Assembly (NCBI RefSeq): GCF_022370635.2
Contig: NZ_CP092362.2
Coordinates: 4,712,001-4,776,000 of the forward strand
Reading direction: 5' to 3'
DNA length: 64,000 bases
DNA from: Mycolicibacterium crocinum
GTDB lineage: Bacteria > Actinomycetota > Actinomycetes > Mycobacteriales > Mycobacteriaceae
Shown: positions 35,807 to 44,495 of the stretch, piece by piece
How positions within the stretch are numbered: position 1 is the stretch's first letter
How the letters are laid out: every line of letters begins with the position of its first letter
Translations under genes and position numbers: made by a program
The notes under the pieces: model-generated
The model's database searches: none
What the model was told of the DNA's origin: nothing
What the model saw: only the letters and a program-made list of their open reading frames with translations

Positions 35807-36474
35807 CGGACCTGACGACCGTGGCCCGGATCCGCGACGCCGCGATCGAGTTGTTCGGTGCGCGCGGGTTCGACGTCGGGGTGCGCGCGATCGCCGAGGC
35901 CGCCGGAGTCAGCCCCGGTTTGGTGATCCATCACTTCGGGTCCAAGGACGGCCTGCGTCAGGCGTGCGATGACTACATCGCCGAAGAGATCCGCAGCGAG
36001 AAGTCGGAGACGATCCGCTCCACCGATCCCGCCACCTGGCTGGCCGCGGCAGCCGAGATCGAGTCGTTCGCGCCGATGATGGCCTACCTGGTGCGCAGCA
36101 TGCAGACCGGTGGAGAGCTGGCCAAGAACCTGTGGCGCACCATGTTCGCCAACGTGCAGGGCTACCTCGACGAGGGCGTCCGGGCCGGCACGGTCAAGCC
36201 GAGCCGTGACCCCGCCGCACGCGCGAAGTATCTGGGCATGGCCGGCGGTGGCGCCTTCCTGCTCTACCTCCAATTGCACGACACTCCAACGGATTTGCGA
36301 GCCGTTCTGCACGACTACGCCAACGAGATGATGCTGCCGGCCCTCGAGATCTACACCGAAGGCCTGCTCACCGATTCGACGATGTTCGACAGCTTCGCCG
36401 CACACGGCGAAATTGTGACCCACACCGAGGGAGAACAAGATGACGACGGCATCGGCACCGACAGCGCGCACTGA
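35797..36474 (+). CDS. TetR-family repressor of the adjacent ABC exporter (Rv1219c-like)
   Basis: This 225-residue TetR regulator has an N-terminal HTH: TTVARIRDAAIELFGARGFDVGVRAIAEAAGVSPGLVIHHFGSKDGLRQA (described by position, residues about 5-55). A ligand-binding domain follows. ATG 35797 is 7 nt after TAGCAT, consistent with a leaderless message, and lies inside a palindrome. A GTG at 35779 would also be in the palindrome and is less likely. The gene overlaps the ABC ATPase by 35 bp. In M. tuberculosis, Rv1219c represses Rv1217c-Rv1218c. Confidence 0.9.
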   Translation: MRSTDLTTVARIRDAAIELFGARGFDVGVRAIAEAAGVSPGLVIHHFGSKDGLRQACDDYIAEEIRSEKSETIRSTDPATWLAAAAEIESFAPMMAYLVRSMQTGGELAKNLWRTMFANVQGYLDEGVRAGTVKPSRDPAARAKYLGMAGGGAFLLYLQLHDTPTDLRAVLHDYANEMMLPALEIYTEGLLTDSTMFDSFAAHGEIVTHTEGEQDDDGIGTDSAH

Positions 36475-37363
36475 CACCGCCGCAGTCGAAATCCAGGGAC
36501 TGGTCAAAACTTTCGGCCGGACCCGTGCGCTAGACGGGATGGACCTGATCGTGCGACCCGGCTCGGTCGCCGGCTTCCTCGGACCGAACGGTGCGGGCAA
36601 GTCCACCACCATCCGAATCCTGCTGGGTCTGCTGCGCGCCGACGGCGGACATGTGCGCCTGCTGGGCGGTGATCCGTGGCGCGACGCGGTCGCATTGCAC
36701 CGCCGGATCGCGTACGTACCGGGCGATGTGACGCTGTGGCCGAATCTGACCGGCGGCCAAGTGATCGAGTTCCTCTGCGGCCTGCGCGGCGGGGCCGACC
36801 CAGGCCGGCGCGACTGGCTCATCGACCGCTTCGAACTCGACCCGCACAAGAAGGCCCGCACCTACTCGAAGGGCAATCGCCAGAAGGTGGCGCTCGTCGC
36901 GGCCTTCGCGAGCGACGCCGACATCTACATTCTCGATGAGCCGACATCGGGCTTGGACCCGTTGATGGAGAACGTCTTCCAGCAATGCGTACAGGAGGTG
37001 GCCCGTCGCGGCGCGGCGGTTCTTCTCTCCAGCCACGTGCTGGCCGAGGTCGAAAAGGTCTGTGACACAGTCACCATCATTCGTTCCGGTCGCACGGTGC
37101 AGTCCGGATCACTGGCCCAGCTGCAACATTTGATGCACACCACCGTGACCGCCCGTACCCGGCGGGACCCCACCGTGGTGACCCGATGGCCGGGCGTGCA
37201 CGACGTGAACATCGACGACGGACAAATCCGGTTCACCGTCGGTCGTGACGTGCTGGACGCGACGATGGCACATCTTACGCAGCTGGGTCTCGTCGATCTG
37301 ACGGTGACACCGGCGTCACTGGAAGACCTGTTCCTGCGCGAATATCGGACGGCGGACCGATGA
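36440..37363 (+). CDS. ABC exporter ATPase subunit (Rv1218c-like)
   Basis: This 307-residue ATPase has Walker A GPNGAGKST, signature YSKGNRQKVALV (an SGG-less variant common in drug/antibiotic exporter ATPases), Walker B IYILDEPTSGLDP and H-loop LSSHVLAEVEKV. A C-terminal domain of about 90 residues follows. The ATG at 36440 lies within the end of the TetR gene, with GAGGGAGAA just upstream. The stop overlaps the permease start by ATGA. In M. tuberculosis, overexpression of the homologous pair is linked to efflux of several drug classes. Confidence 0.93.
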   Translation: MTTASAPTARTDTAAVEIQGLVKTFGRTRALDGMDLIVRPGSVAGFLGPNGAGKSTTIRILLGLLRADGGHVRLLGGDPWRDAVALHRRIAYVPGDVTLWPNLTGGQVIEFLCGLRGGADPGRRDWLIDRFELDPHKKARTYSKGNRQKVALVAAFASDADIYILDEPTSGLDPLMENVFQQCVQEVARRGAAVLLSSHVLAEVEKVCDTVTIIRSGRTVQSGSLAQLQHLMHTTVTARTRRDPTVVTRWPGVHDVNIDDGQIRFTVGRDVLDATMAHLTQLGLVDLTVTPASLEDLFLREYRTADR

Positions 37364-38949
37364 TCGCGACCGCGGTTGCGCCATCGTCGCTGACCGGCAC
37401 CGCCGCGCTGGTCCGCTTCGCCCTGCGCCGCGACCGGATCCGGCTGACGGTATGGGTCTCGATCCTGACCCTGATGATGGTGTACGCACCCAACGCGATA
37501 AAGCTCGCCTATCCCGATGCGGCGCAGCGCCAGGCGCGGGTGAATCTGCTGAAGACTCCTGCCGGAATCATGTTGGGCGGTCCCATGTTCGGGGGGAACG
37601 AAACCGACCTCGGCGTCATGATGGCCAATGAGCTGACGTTGACGCTGCTCGTGGCGGCATCGATCATGGCCATCCTGACGGTCATCCGGCACACCCGCGC
37701 CGAGGAGGAAAGCGGCGCAGCCGAATTGGTGCTGTCCTCGATCGTCGGTCGGCATTCCCGCACGGCCGCCGCGCTGATTCTCATGGTGCTGGTGAACGCG
37801 GTGCTGGCGGTCACGATGACGATCGCGATGGCGGCCACCGGCTTCGCGGTGCTCGATACCGCAGCGATGTGTGTGGGGATCACGGCTGTAGCCACCGTCT
37901 TCGGCGTACTCGCGGCACTGACTGCTCAGCTGTGGCGGCAGGCCAGGACTGCCACCGGCGCGGCACTCGCAGCCCTGGCGGCTGCGGTTCTGGTGCGCGG
38001 CGCCGGCGACGTGATCGACAACTCCGGCAGCGCACTGAGCTGGCTCTCCCCCATCGCCTGGGCGCAGCAGATGCGTCCGTTCGTGGCACTGCGCTGGTGG
38101 CCACTGGGGCTGCTGGCTGTGTCGGGCGTCGCGCTCGTCGCGGCCACGGTGGTGTCGGAGAGTCGCCGCCAGTACGACGACGGCGTGCTGGGGTCCGCCG
38201 GCGAGCACACCCGGGCCCGGCCGGTCGGCGGCGTCTTCGGACTCCAGCTGGTGATCCACCGCGGTCTGACGGTGGGCTGGGCGATCGGTCTGCTGATCGC
38301 CGGGGCGGCGTTCGGGTCGATGACCAAGTCGCTGCTGGACGCCGCGCGCGGCAATAAGCTTCTCGCACGGGTGCTTTCGGCGCAGGGCACCGACGGGGTG
38401 TACACCACGATGACGCAGTTCCTGGCCGCGGCGACGACAGCGTATGTGGTCACGGTGGTCATACGGCTCAGCCGGGACGAGGAGTCCGGGATCGGTGAGG
38501 CGGTGCTGGCCGGCTCGGTATCGCGCTGGAAGTGGCTGATGTCGGCGGTAGCCGCCGCGCTGACCGGTTCGGTTGTCCTACTGGTGTGTGCGGGTCTGGG
38601 CAACGGCCTCGGCGCCGGGCTCACGTTGGGCGAGCCCGCCACGATCGTGCGGCTGACCCTGGCCGCGTTGGCATTCGTGCCTGCGATGGCGGTGATCGCC
38701 GGCATCGCCGCGCTCGGCGTCGCGGTGCGCCAACCCGGTATCGGCTGGCTCGCCGTGACCTTGGTGATCGTCGCGTTGTACCTCGGTGCGCTGTTGCGGT
38801 TGCCGCGATGGCTCATCGAGGCTTCCCCGGTGGGCCGGACCACCGCGCCGTCATCGGTTTCCGTTGTGGCGCTGAGTGTGATGGTCGTCGTCGCGGTCGC
38901 GATCACGCTCATCGCCGGGGTGATCTACCGCCGCCGTGATGTCGTCTAG
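37360..38949 (+). CDS. ABC exporter permease subunit (Rv1217c-like)
   Basis: This 529-residue membrane protein has about 12 predicted helices in two similar halves, each opening with a helix after a basic segment (ALRRDRIRLTVWVSILTLMMVY and VIHRGLTVGWAIGLLIAGAAFG). The large helical hairpin with EEESGAAELVLSS and its second-half counterpart DEESGIGEAVLAGSVSRWKW mark the family of two-half antibiotic exporter permeases. It partners with the ATPase coupled by ATGA upstream. The next gene begins 7 bp after its stop. Confidence 0.92.
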   Translation: MIATAVAPSSLTGTAALVRFALRRDRIRLTVWVSILTLMMVYAPNAIKLAYPDAAQRQARVNLLKTPAGIMLGGPMFGGNETDLGVMMANELTLTLLVAASIMAILTVIRHTRAEEESGAAELVLSSIVGRHSRTAAALILMVLVNAVLAVTMTIAMAATGFAVLDTAAMCVGITAVATVFGVLAALTAQLWRQARTATGAALAALAAAVLVRGAGDVIDNSGSALSWLSPIAWAQQMRPFVALRWWPLGLLAVSGVALVAATVVSESRRQYDDGVLGSAGEHTRARPVGGVFGLQLVIHRGLTVGWAIGLLIAGAAFGSMTKSLLDAARGNKLLARVLSAQGTDGVYTTMTQFLAAATTAYVVTVVIRLSRDEESGIGEAVLAGSVSRWKWLMSAVAAALTGSVVLLVCAGLGNGLGAGLTLGEPATIVRLTLAALAFVPAMAVIAGIAALGVAVRQPGIGWLAVTLVIVALYLGALLRLPRWLIEASPVGRTTAPSSVSVVALSVMVVVAVAITLIAGVIYRRRDVV

Positions 38950-38956
38950 GAGAACC

Positions 38957-39631
38957 ATGAACACGTCACTTCGCATCGCAATCTCGTCTGTTCTGGGCAT
39001 CGCGGCCTTCGCGCTGCTGCTGTTTGTCCCCGCAGGAACCCTGAACTACTGGCGGCGCTGGGCGTTCCTCGCCGTGTTCAGCGTGGCAAGCCTTATTCCG
39101 ACATTGTTCCTGGGCCGCAAATATCCTGACGCCGTCGAACGGCGTACCCATGCCGGTCCCCAGGCCGAGAGCCGACCCGTGCAGAAGGTGGTCATGGCCG
39201 GGACGTTCACAGCCTTCGCGGCGATATTGGTGGTGCCTGCCCTGGACTACCGCTTCGGCTGGTCGCACGTGCCGGCCTGGCTGTCGATCGTCGGCGACGT
39301 ACTGGTGGCGACCGGCCTGGGCTTGGCGATGTGGGTGGTCGTGCAGAACAACTATGCCTCGGCCAACATCACCGTCGAGGACGGCCAGCCGTTGGTGAGC
39401 ACGGGATTGTATGGCGTGGTGCGCCATCCGATGTACTTCGGCAACGTGATCTTGATGATCGGAATCGCGCTGGCGCTCGGGTCGTACTGGGCACTGCTGC
39501 TGGTCGTCGTCGGAACGTTGTTGATGATTGTGCGGATCTTCGACGAGGAGAAGATGCTCAGTGAGCAACTGGGCGGCTATCGGCAATACATGGACACGGT
39601 GCGCTACCGACTCGTGCCATTGGTGTGGTGA
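38957..39631 (+). CDS. Isoprenylcysteine methyltransferase-like membrane protein
   Basis: This 224-residue integral membrane protein of the ICMT/phospholipid methyltransferase superfamily has five or six predicted helices. The SAM- and substrate-binding core reads GLYGVVRHPMYFGNVILMIG, with the C-terminal EEKMLSEQLGGYRQYMDTVRYRLVP typical of the group. The start is ATG 38957 with AGGAG 4 nt upstream, overlapping the permease stop. It probably belongs to the TetR-controlled operon. It could methylate a lipid or exported substrate; bacteria generally lack prenylated CaaX proteins, so its substrate is open. Confidence 0.87.
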   Translation: MNTSLRIAISSVLGIAAFALLLFVPAGTLNYWRRWAFLAVFSVASLIPTLFLGRKYPDAVERRTHAGPQAESRPVQKVVMAGTFTAFAAILVVPALDYRFGWSHVPAWLSIVGDVLVATGLGLAMWVVVQNNYASANITVEDGQPLVSTGLYGVVRHPMYFGNVILMIGIALALGSYWALLLVVVGTLLMIVRIFDEEKMLSEQLGGYRQYMDTVRYRLVPLVW

Positions 39632-39635
39632 GCGC

Positions 39636-39665
39636 TTGACCTAACTTGCACGACCGTTTAAGTTA
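39636..39665 (+). promoter_or_regulatory. SigA-type promoter with embedded inverted repeat
   Basis: TTGACC (39636-39641), 17 nt, then TAAGTT (39659-39664) gives a good housekeeping promoter for the SnoaL-like gene at 39702. TAACTT (39642-39647) and AAGTTA (39660-39665) form an inverted repeat across the spacer and -10. The segment CTAACTT-N2-ACGACC (39641-39655) recurs at 40677-40691, before the FNO-like gene. The convergent TetR gene between them is a likely repressor. Confidence 0.65.
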
Positions 39666-39701
39666 ACGAGTAATCTCTCCGCCGATCCGAGAGGAAACTC
39701 G

Positions 39702-40091
39702 TTGAACCAGACCATCACTCGGTTGATGCAGGAGAACCTGCTGGCGGTGTTCAACGAGCGGGATGCGCAGCGAAGGCTCGACGTGGTGCGGCGCAACTAC
39801 ACCGAGGACGCGCGGTGGGCCGATGCCGAGGAGACCGTCGTCGGTCAGGACCGGTTGCACGAGAAGGCCCAGGCGCTGCTCGACGGCCCCCTCGCGGGCT
39901 TGAGTTTCGTCGAGGCCGGCCCCGTGCATCAGGTGGCGAACATGGGGTACCTGGGTTGGAATGTCTTCGCCCCCGGCTCGGACGAAACCGAACCGTTGGT
40001 CTCCGGTTTCGACGTCGCGATCGTCGAGAACGACCGTATCGCGCAGCTGTTCACCGTGGTGACGAAGGAACCCGGCCCGTCGTCGGCGTAG
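39702..40091 (+). CDS. SnoaL/NTF2-like small protein
   Basis: This 129-residue protein has the cone-shaped NTF2 fold pattern: an N-terminal helix, YTEDARWADAEETVVGQDRLHEKAQALLDG, then strands around VSGFDVAIVENDRIAQLFTVV. Such proteins are small-molecule hydrolases, isomerases or binding proteins. The start is TTG 39702, because GAGGAA lies 5 nt upstream; an ATG 24 bp later would lose the first helix. Its 3' end overlaps the convergent TetR gene by 41 bp. The function is not identifiable. Confidence 0.8.
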   Translation: MNQTITRLMQENLLAVFNERDAQRRLDVVRRNYTEDARWADAEETVVGQDRLHEKAQALLDGPLAGLSFVEAGPVHQVANMGYLGWNVFAPGSDETEPLVSGFDVAIVENDRIAQLFTVVTKEPGPSSA

Positions 40092-40623
40092 GCCAGGCCT
40101 GCAGCGCGAGATCGGCGGCGGCGCGCAATTGTTTGCGGCTGGCGCCATCTCGTGCTTTTGCGGATAGTCCGCGCAATACCGTATCCACGTAGTCCGTCAG
40201 CGCCTCGACGTTTACCTCGCGAGCGAGATCACCGGCTCGTTGAGCACGGCGAAGACGATCGGCGATCGCCGCACGGCCAACTCCTCTGCGCTGCCGTAGC
40301 TGCGGGTCGGCGATGACGAAGCAGCCGCGTGGATGGTTGGGCCGGGTGTAGAGCTTCACCGCCCGATCCAGCATCTGTTCGAAAACCTCGCGTGCGGTCG
40401 GGGCTTCGAGTGCGGGCGGCACCACGGCGGTCAGTTCGTACAGATCGACTGCCGCATCGTAGAGGGCCTGCTTGTCCCCGAACGCCGCATACAGACTCGG
40501 GGCCGAAATTCCCATGACCTCGGTGAGGTCATTGACGGAGGCGCCCTCGAATCCCCGCTCCCAGAACAGGTGCATGGCGCTGCGCAACGCTTCATCGCGG
40601 TCGAACTTCGGCGGCCGAGCCAT
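40051..40623 (-). CDS. TetR/AcrR-family regulator
   Basis: This 190-residue repressor begins MARPPKFDRDEALRSAM with the HTH region GASVNDLTEVMGISAPSLYAAFGDKQALY (residues about 30-58). It belongs to the TetR subgroup with a C-terminal domain ending ALQAWP, often regulating redox and detoxification genes. The start is ATG 40623, the conserved beginning of this subgroup; an in-frame ATG at 40656 adds no recognised residues. It lies between two genes carrying a shared upstream motif and overlaps the SnoaL-like gene's end by 41 bp. Confidence 0.88.
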   Translation of the reverse strand: MARPPKFDRDEALRSAMHLFWERGFEGASVNDLTEVMGISAPSLYAAFGDKQALYDAAVDLYELTAVVPPALEAPTAREVFEQMLDRAVKLYTRPNHPRGCFVIADPQLRQRRGVGRAAIADRLRRAQRAGDLAREVNVEALTDYVDTVLRGLSAKARDGASRKQLRAAADLALQAWPTPTTGRVPSSPR

Positions 40624-40676
40624 GGCGTCGATCCTAGGCGCCGTCGTGTCACCCATTCCTGCTACCGTCGCAAAAG

Positions 40677-40716
40677 CTAACTTTAACGACCACTACAAAA
40701 CTATGAGGATGCTGAC
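40677..40716 (+). promoter_or_regulatory. Second copy of the TetR-associated motif
   Basis: CTAACTT-N2-ACGACC at 40677-40691 repeats the motif at 39641-39655, with differences only in the two spacer bases. It lies about 26 nt before the FNO-like ATG and about 54 nt before the divergent TetR start. The inverted half seen at the first site is not present here. Confidence 0.5.
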
Positions 40717-41355
40717 ATGACCTACGCCATCATCGGCTCCGGCAACATCGGGTTCGCCGTGGGCCACTTCGCGCGCATCGGCGTCGATGCCGGGGTGGCC
40801 GCGTCGCGGGGGCCGGCCGGGGTGACACCGTTGGCCGACAAGCTCGGTCCACACATCGTGCCCGCCGAGGTGTCCGACGCCCTGCAGGCCGACATCGTCG
40901 TGCTGGCGGTTCCGTTCGATGCCGTCAAGGCTCTCGTCGAACAGGTGCCGGACTGGAACGGTCGCATCATCATCGACGCCACCAATGCCATTGACTACAG
41001 CACTTTTTCACCGGCAGACCTGGGCGGGCGTGCATCCTCGGACCTGGTTGAGGAGTGGGCGACGAACGCGAGGGTGGTCAAGGCGTTCGGACACACGTGG
41101 GCCAAGGTGCTCGCCCGCAAGCCCGGGGACGGCCGCGGCGGCCGTCGCGTGCTGTTCCTGTCCGGCAATGATGCCGGCGCCAATGGCACCGTGGCCGAAC
41201 TCGTCACGACGTTCGGGTTCGAGGCGATCGACCTGGGTCGCAACGATCAGGGTGGTCTGCTGCAACAGTTCGGCGGCCCACTGACCACGCGAAGTTTCAT
41301 CTCCCAGGCCCTCGGCGGCGCCAACCCGGCGGAGATGGATCTCGCCGACGCCTGA
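40717..41355 (+). CDS. NAD(P)-binding F420/NADP oxidoreductase-like protein
   Basis: This 212-residue protein resembles coenzyme F420:NADP oxidoreductase (FNO) and related reductases. It has the N-terminal Rossmann motif GSGNIGFAVG (residues 7-16), the segment DIVVLAVPFDAV and the conserved IIDATNAI. A C-terminal part includes VKAFGHTW and VLFLSGNDAGANGTV. The start has GAGGA about 8 nt upstream. The shared upstream motif suggests control by the TetR regulator at 40051-40623. Whether it binds F420 or NADPH only cannot be decided here. Confidence 0.82.
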   Translation: MTYAIIGSGNIGFAVGHFARIGVDAGVAASRGPAGVTPLADKLGPHIVPAEVSDALQADIVVLAVPFDAVKALVEQVPDWNGRIIIDATNAIDYSTFSPADLGGRASSDLVEEWATNARVVKAFGHTWAKVLARKPGDGRGGRRVLFLSGNDAGANGTVAELVTTFGFEAIDLGRNDQGGLLQQFGGPLTTRSFISQALGGANPAEMDLADA

Positions 41356-41413
41356 CGCTCCGGGCGGTCGCGCGTCATCCTGTATGCGAGACCGTCACGC
41401 CGAGGAGGCGCCC

Positions 41414-42007
41414 ATGGAGCTGATGACCGGCTTCGGCCTGGCCACCGCCGCGGGCCTCAACGCCTACATCCCGCTGCTGGCGATTGGACTGCTCGCCCGG
41501 TTCACCGACCTGGTCACGCTTCCCCACGGCTGGTCGTGGTTGGAGAACGGCTGGGTGATCACGATTGTCGCGATCCTCTTGGTGGTCGAGGTCGTCGCCG
41601 ACAAGATCCCTGCGCTCGACTCCGTCAACGACGCGGTGCAGACGTTCATCCGCCCGACGGCCGGCGGCATCGTGTTCGGGTCGGGCACCGCAGCGCAGAC
41701 CGCCGCCGTCACCGACCCCGGTGAGTTCGCCCGCACCGGGCAATGGGTTCCGATCGCGGTCGGTGTCGTTACCGCGCTGGTGGTCCATCTGACGAAGACG
41801 GCGGTCCGACCGGCCGCCAACGTGGCCTCGGCCGGCATGGCGGCGCCGGTGCTCAGCACGGTCGAGGACATCACCAGTGTCGCTCTGGTGTTCATCGCGA
41901 TCCTGATCCCCGCCCTGGTGCTTCTGGTGCTGATCGCGTTGGCGTGGGCGGCGATTCGGCTGTGGCGCCGCCGACGACGCCGCAAGGCAGCGCAATACCC
42001 CGTTTAG
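41414..42007 (+). CDS. DUF4126 membrane protein
   Basis: This 197-residue integral membrane protein has about five helices. It matches DUF4126 with GLATAAGLNAYIPLLAIGLLARF at the start, VVEVVADKIPALDSVNDAVQTFIRPTAGG in the middle and a strongly basic C-terminus (RLWRRRRRRKA). ATG 41414 is preceded by GAGGAGG; an ATG at 41384 is in frame but lies before this Shine-Dalgarno sequence. The family function is unknown. Confidence 0.87.
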   Translation: MELMTGFGLATAAGLNAYIPLLAIGLLARFTDLVTLPHGWSWLENGWVITIVAILLVVEVVADKIPALDSVNDAVQTFIRPTAGGIVFGSGTAAQTAAVTDPGEFARTGQWVPIAVGVVTALVVHLTKTAVRPAANVASAGMAAPVLSTVEDITSVALVFIAILIPALVLLVLIALAWAAIRLWRRRRRRKAAQYPV

Positions 42008-42036
42008 CGGACAACCGACTGGGGCACTGCGCTCAC

Positions 42037-42110
42037 ATGCAGCACCGCATTCCTATCGTCTTGTCTGTCCTGGCGCTCGGATGCGGTCTGGCCGCCGGCT
42101 CGCCGGCCGA
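42037..42110 (+). other. Out-of-frame lipoprotein signal peptide
   Basis: ATG 42037 opens a frame encoding MQHRIPIVLSVLALGCGLA, a good lipoprotein signal ending in LALGC. This frame soon turns into Arg-rich nonsense and stops at 42153. The body of the next protein lies in a different frame and has no signal peptide of its own. Losing one base between about 42095 and 42125 would explain both, so this is probably the true N-terminus of the beta-propeller protein. Confidence 0.6.
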
Positions 42111-43103
42111 TCGGAGGCACCGTCGCCGTCGGCGACGCCGAGGGTCGCAATAAAACATGCACCGCCTGCCGAACCCGCGACAGCCGGGCCGCCCACGACG
42201 GCGCCGATAGGCAAGGTCGTCGCGCTCGGCAACGCACCGGAAGGGATCGTCGTCGCAACGTCGGGCATCGCGGCTGTCGCCGTGCGGGATCCGAATGCGG
42301 TGGTCCTCTTCGACGCCACCACCGGCGCGCCACGGCAACGGATCGCCACGCCGAGCGCCGCTCGCCACCTCAGCCTGGCGACGCCGGACGGGCCGGTGCT
42401 GATCCCGCTGGAGGGATCCGACGAATTGCTCGAGATGAACCTCGCCGACGGCCGCATCACCGCCACGGCCACCGGTGTCGGACGGCAGCCGCACGATGCG
42501 GCACAGACCTCGTCCGGAACCGTCGTCGTTTCCAACGAGGGTGGCGGGGGCGTGCTGTTCGTCCGCGACGGCCGAGTCCTCGCCGCACTGCCCGCCGGCC
42601 CACCCCAACCGGGCGGAGTCGCGGCCGTCGGCGATTACGCGGCCGTCGCCGATGTGCAGGGCAACGGCGTGTGGGTCTACGGCGGCTCGAGTCGCCGGCT
42701 CCTCGCCCAGGCGCCCGTCGGAACCAAGCTGACCCACGCGATCTCGTTGACGGGTGATCTGGCGGCCTTCGCCGACACCGACGGCGGCGCGGTCTACCTC
42801 GAACGGATCGATCCGCAGGTGAGCCAAGTCGCCAGGATCGACGCGCCGGGCAAGCCGTACGGATTGGCCTACGACGCGGCGCGCCGCCGCCTCTACATCA
42901 CGCTGACCGAACGCAACGCGCTTCGGGTGGTCGATGTCACCGGCCCCGGGACCAGCCGGATGCTCACCGACTTACCTACCGTCCGCCAGCCCAATTCAGT
43001 TGCCGTCGAACCTAATTCGGGGACGGTGCTGGTGACCGGCAGCGACGCGGGTGGTAGCAGCAGCGTCCAGATCATCGGACCCGAGCTGCTCCCGCCCGGT
43101 TAG
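42081..43103 (+). CDS. Beta-propeller (YVTN-like) protein, apparent N-terminal frameshift
   Basis: The open frame encodes up to 340 residues. From about residue 45 it shows repeated four-stranded blade patterns (GKVVALGNAPEGIVVATSGIAAVAVRDPNAVVLFD, then similar AAVADVQGNGVWVYGG, RLYITLTERNALRVVDV and NSVAVEPNSGTVLVTG units), as in YVTN-type propellers. The frame has no signal peptide, yet one is encoded just upstream in another frame (ATG 42037). The intact ancestor was probably a surface lipoprotein of about 355 residues. It is either a pseudogene, a sequencing error or a programmed shift. The stop overlaps glgC by four bases. Confidence 0.7.
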   Translation: MRSGRRLAGRSEAPSPSATPRVAIKHAPPAEPATAGPPTTAPIGKVVALGNAPEGIVVATSGIAAVAVRDPNAVVLFDATTGAPRQRIATPSAARHLSLATPDGPVLIPLEGSDELLEMNLADGRITATATGVGRQPHDAAQTSSGTVVVSNEGGGGVLFVRDGRVLAALPAGPPQPGGVAAVGDYAAVADVQGNGVWVYGGSSRRLLAQAPVGTKLTHAISLTGDLAAFADTDGGAVYLERIDPQVSQVARIDAPGKPYGLAYDAARRRLYITLTERNALRVVDVTGPGTSRMLTDLPTVRQPNSVAVEPNSGTVLVTGSDAGGSSSVQIIGPELLPPG

Positions 43104-44314
43104 ATCCAGACGCCCTTGCCGACGGCCACCACGCCGCCCGCGCTGAGCGCGAACCGCTCGCGGTCTTTCTCCAAGTCGACACCGACCATCTCGCCGGGAC
43201 CCACGACGACGTTCTTGTCCAGGATCGCGTGTCGGACCACCGCACCGCGGCCCACGCGCACACCGGGCATCAGCACACTGCCCTCGACGATCGCACCGTC
43301 CTCGATCACCACATTGCTCGACAGCACCGAATTGCGAACCGACGCCGCAGAGATGATGCTGCCTGCGCCGACCACCGACTCCTGCGCCGAGCCGCCGTTG
43401 ACGAACTTCGCCGGCGCCAGGTTCTCCGACTCCCCGCGAATCGGCCAGCGCTTGTTGTAGAGGTTGAACACCGGGTGAACCGACACCAAATCCATGTGGG
43501 CGTCGTAGAACGCGTCGAGCGTCCCGACGTCGCGCCAGTAGCCGTGGTCGCGCTCGGTGGCGCCGGGGACTTCGTTGTTCTTGAAGTCGTAGACCGCGGC
43601 CATACCGTCGGAGACCAGCCGCGGAATGATGTCGCCGCCCATGTCGTGGTCCGAGTTGTCGTCGTCGGCGTCGGCTCGGATCGCGTCGATGAGCACCTTG
43701 GTGGTGAAGATGTAATTGCCCATCGACACGAAGGTTTGCTCCGGATCGTCGGGCGTGCCCGGCGGATTGGCCGGCTTCTCGACGAACTCACGGATGCGCC
43801 CAGACTCGTCGGCGTCGATGCAGCCGAAGGCGTGCGCCTCCGCGCGCGGAACCCGGATCCCGGCCACGGTGGCACCGGCGCCGCTCTCGATGTGGAACTT
43901 GACCATCTGCTCCGGGTCCATCCGGTACACGTGGTCGGCGCCGAAAACCACGATGTAGTCAGGGTCCTCGTCGTAGATGAGGTTCAGCGACTGGTAGATC
44001 GCATCAGCGGAACCGGTGTACCAGCGCGGCCCGAGCCGTTGCTGAGCGGGAACCGGCGTGATGTACTCGCCCGCCAAACCGGACAGCCGCCAGTTCTGCG
44101 AGATGTGCCGGTCGAGTGAATGCGACTTGTACTGGGTGAGCACACAGATGCGGAGATAACGCGCATTGACCAGATTCGACAGCACGAAATCGATGAGTCG
44201 GTACGCGCCGCCGAAGGGAACCGCCGGCTTGGCCCGGTCTGCGGTCAGCGGATACAGCCGTTTGCCCTCTCCGCCGGCCAGGACGATGCCCAGCACATGT
44301 GGCAATTCCCTCAT
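43100..44314 (-). CDS. glgC: Glucose-1-phosphate adenylyltransferase (ADP-glucose synthase)
   Basis: This 404-residue enzyme makes ADP-glucose from ATP and glucose-1-phosphate, for alpha-glucan and trehalose synthesis. It has the nucleotide motif VLAGGEGKRLYPLTADRAKPAVPFGG, the binding motifs YTGSADAIYQSL and FGADHVYRMD, catalytic HAFGCIDADESGRIREFVEKP, and the C-terminal left-handed beta-helix. TAGGTT (complement of 44321-44326) is 6 nt before the ATG, suggesting a leaderless mRNA. It is divergent from glgM, whose product uses ADP-glucose. Confidence 0.96.
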   Translation of the reverse strand: MRELPHVLGIVLAGGEGKRLYPLTADRAKPAVPFGGAYRLIDFVLSNLVNARYLRICVLTQYKSHSLDRHISQNWRLSGLAGEYITPVPAQQRLGPRWYTGSADAIYQSLNLIYDEDPDYIVVFGADHVYRMDPEQMVKFHIESGAGATVAGIRVPRAEAHAFGCIDADESGRIREFVEKPANPPGTPDDPEQTFVSMGNYIFTTKVLIDAIRADADDDNSDHDMGGDIIPRLVSDGMAAVYDFKNNEVPGATERDHGYWRDVGTLDAFYDAHMDLVSVHPVFNLYNKRWPIRGESENLAPAKFVNGGSAQESVVGAGSIISAASVRNSVLSSNVVIEDGAIVEGSVLMPGVRVGRGAVVRHAILDKNVVVGPGEMVGVDLEKDRERFALSAGGVVAVGKGVWI

Positions 44315-44495
44315 CCTGCAAACCTATCGGCACACGCAACCGACGGCTAGACCAACACCTCGATTGCAGTTCGGGTGTGTCGCGTCCGAACCGACTTGGG
44401 GTCGCGCGCAAGCACGTTGACCCGCAAGGTCGGGGCGAGCGAAGCGACGGGAAATGAGGATGCGCGGCGCAGCGCGGGCTACTACCGTCGGCCGT
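44315..44495. promoter_or_regulatory. glgC-glgM divergent promoter region
   Basis: This 181-bp gap carries a -10-like hexamer 6-7 nt before each start codon: TAGGTT for glgC (complement of 44321-44326) and TACCGT for glgM (44483-44488). A 6-bp inverted repeat, GTTCGG (44369-44374) and CCGAAC (44386-44391), lies between them and could be an operator common to both genes. Confidence 0.55.
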
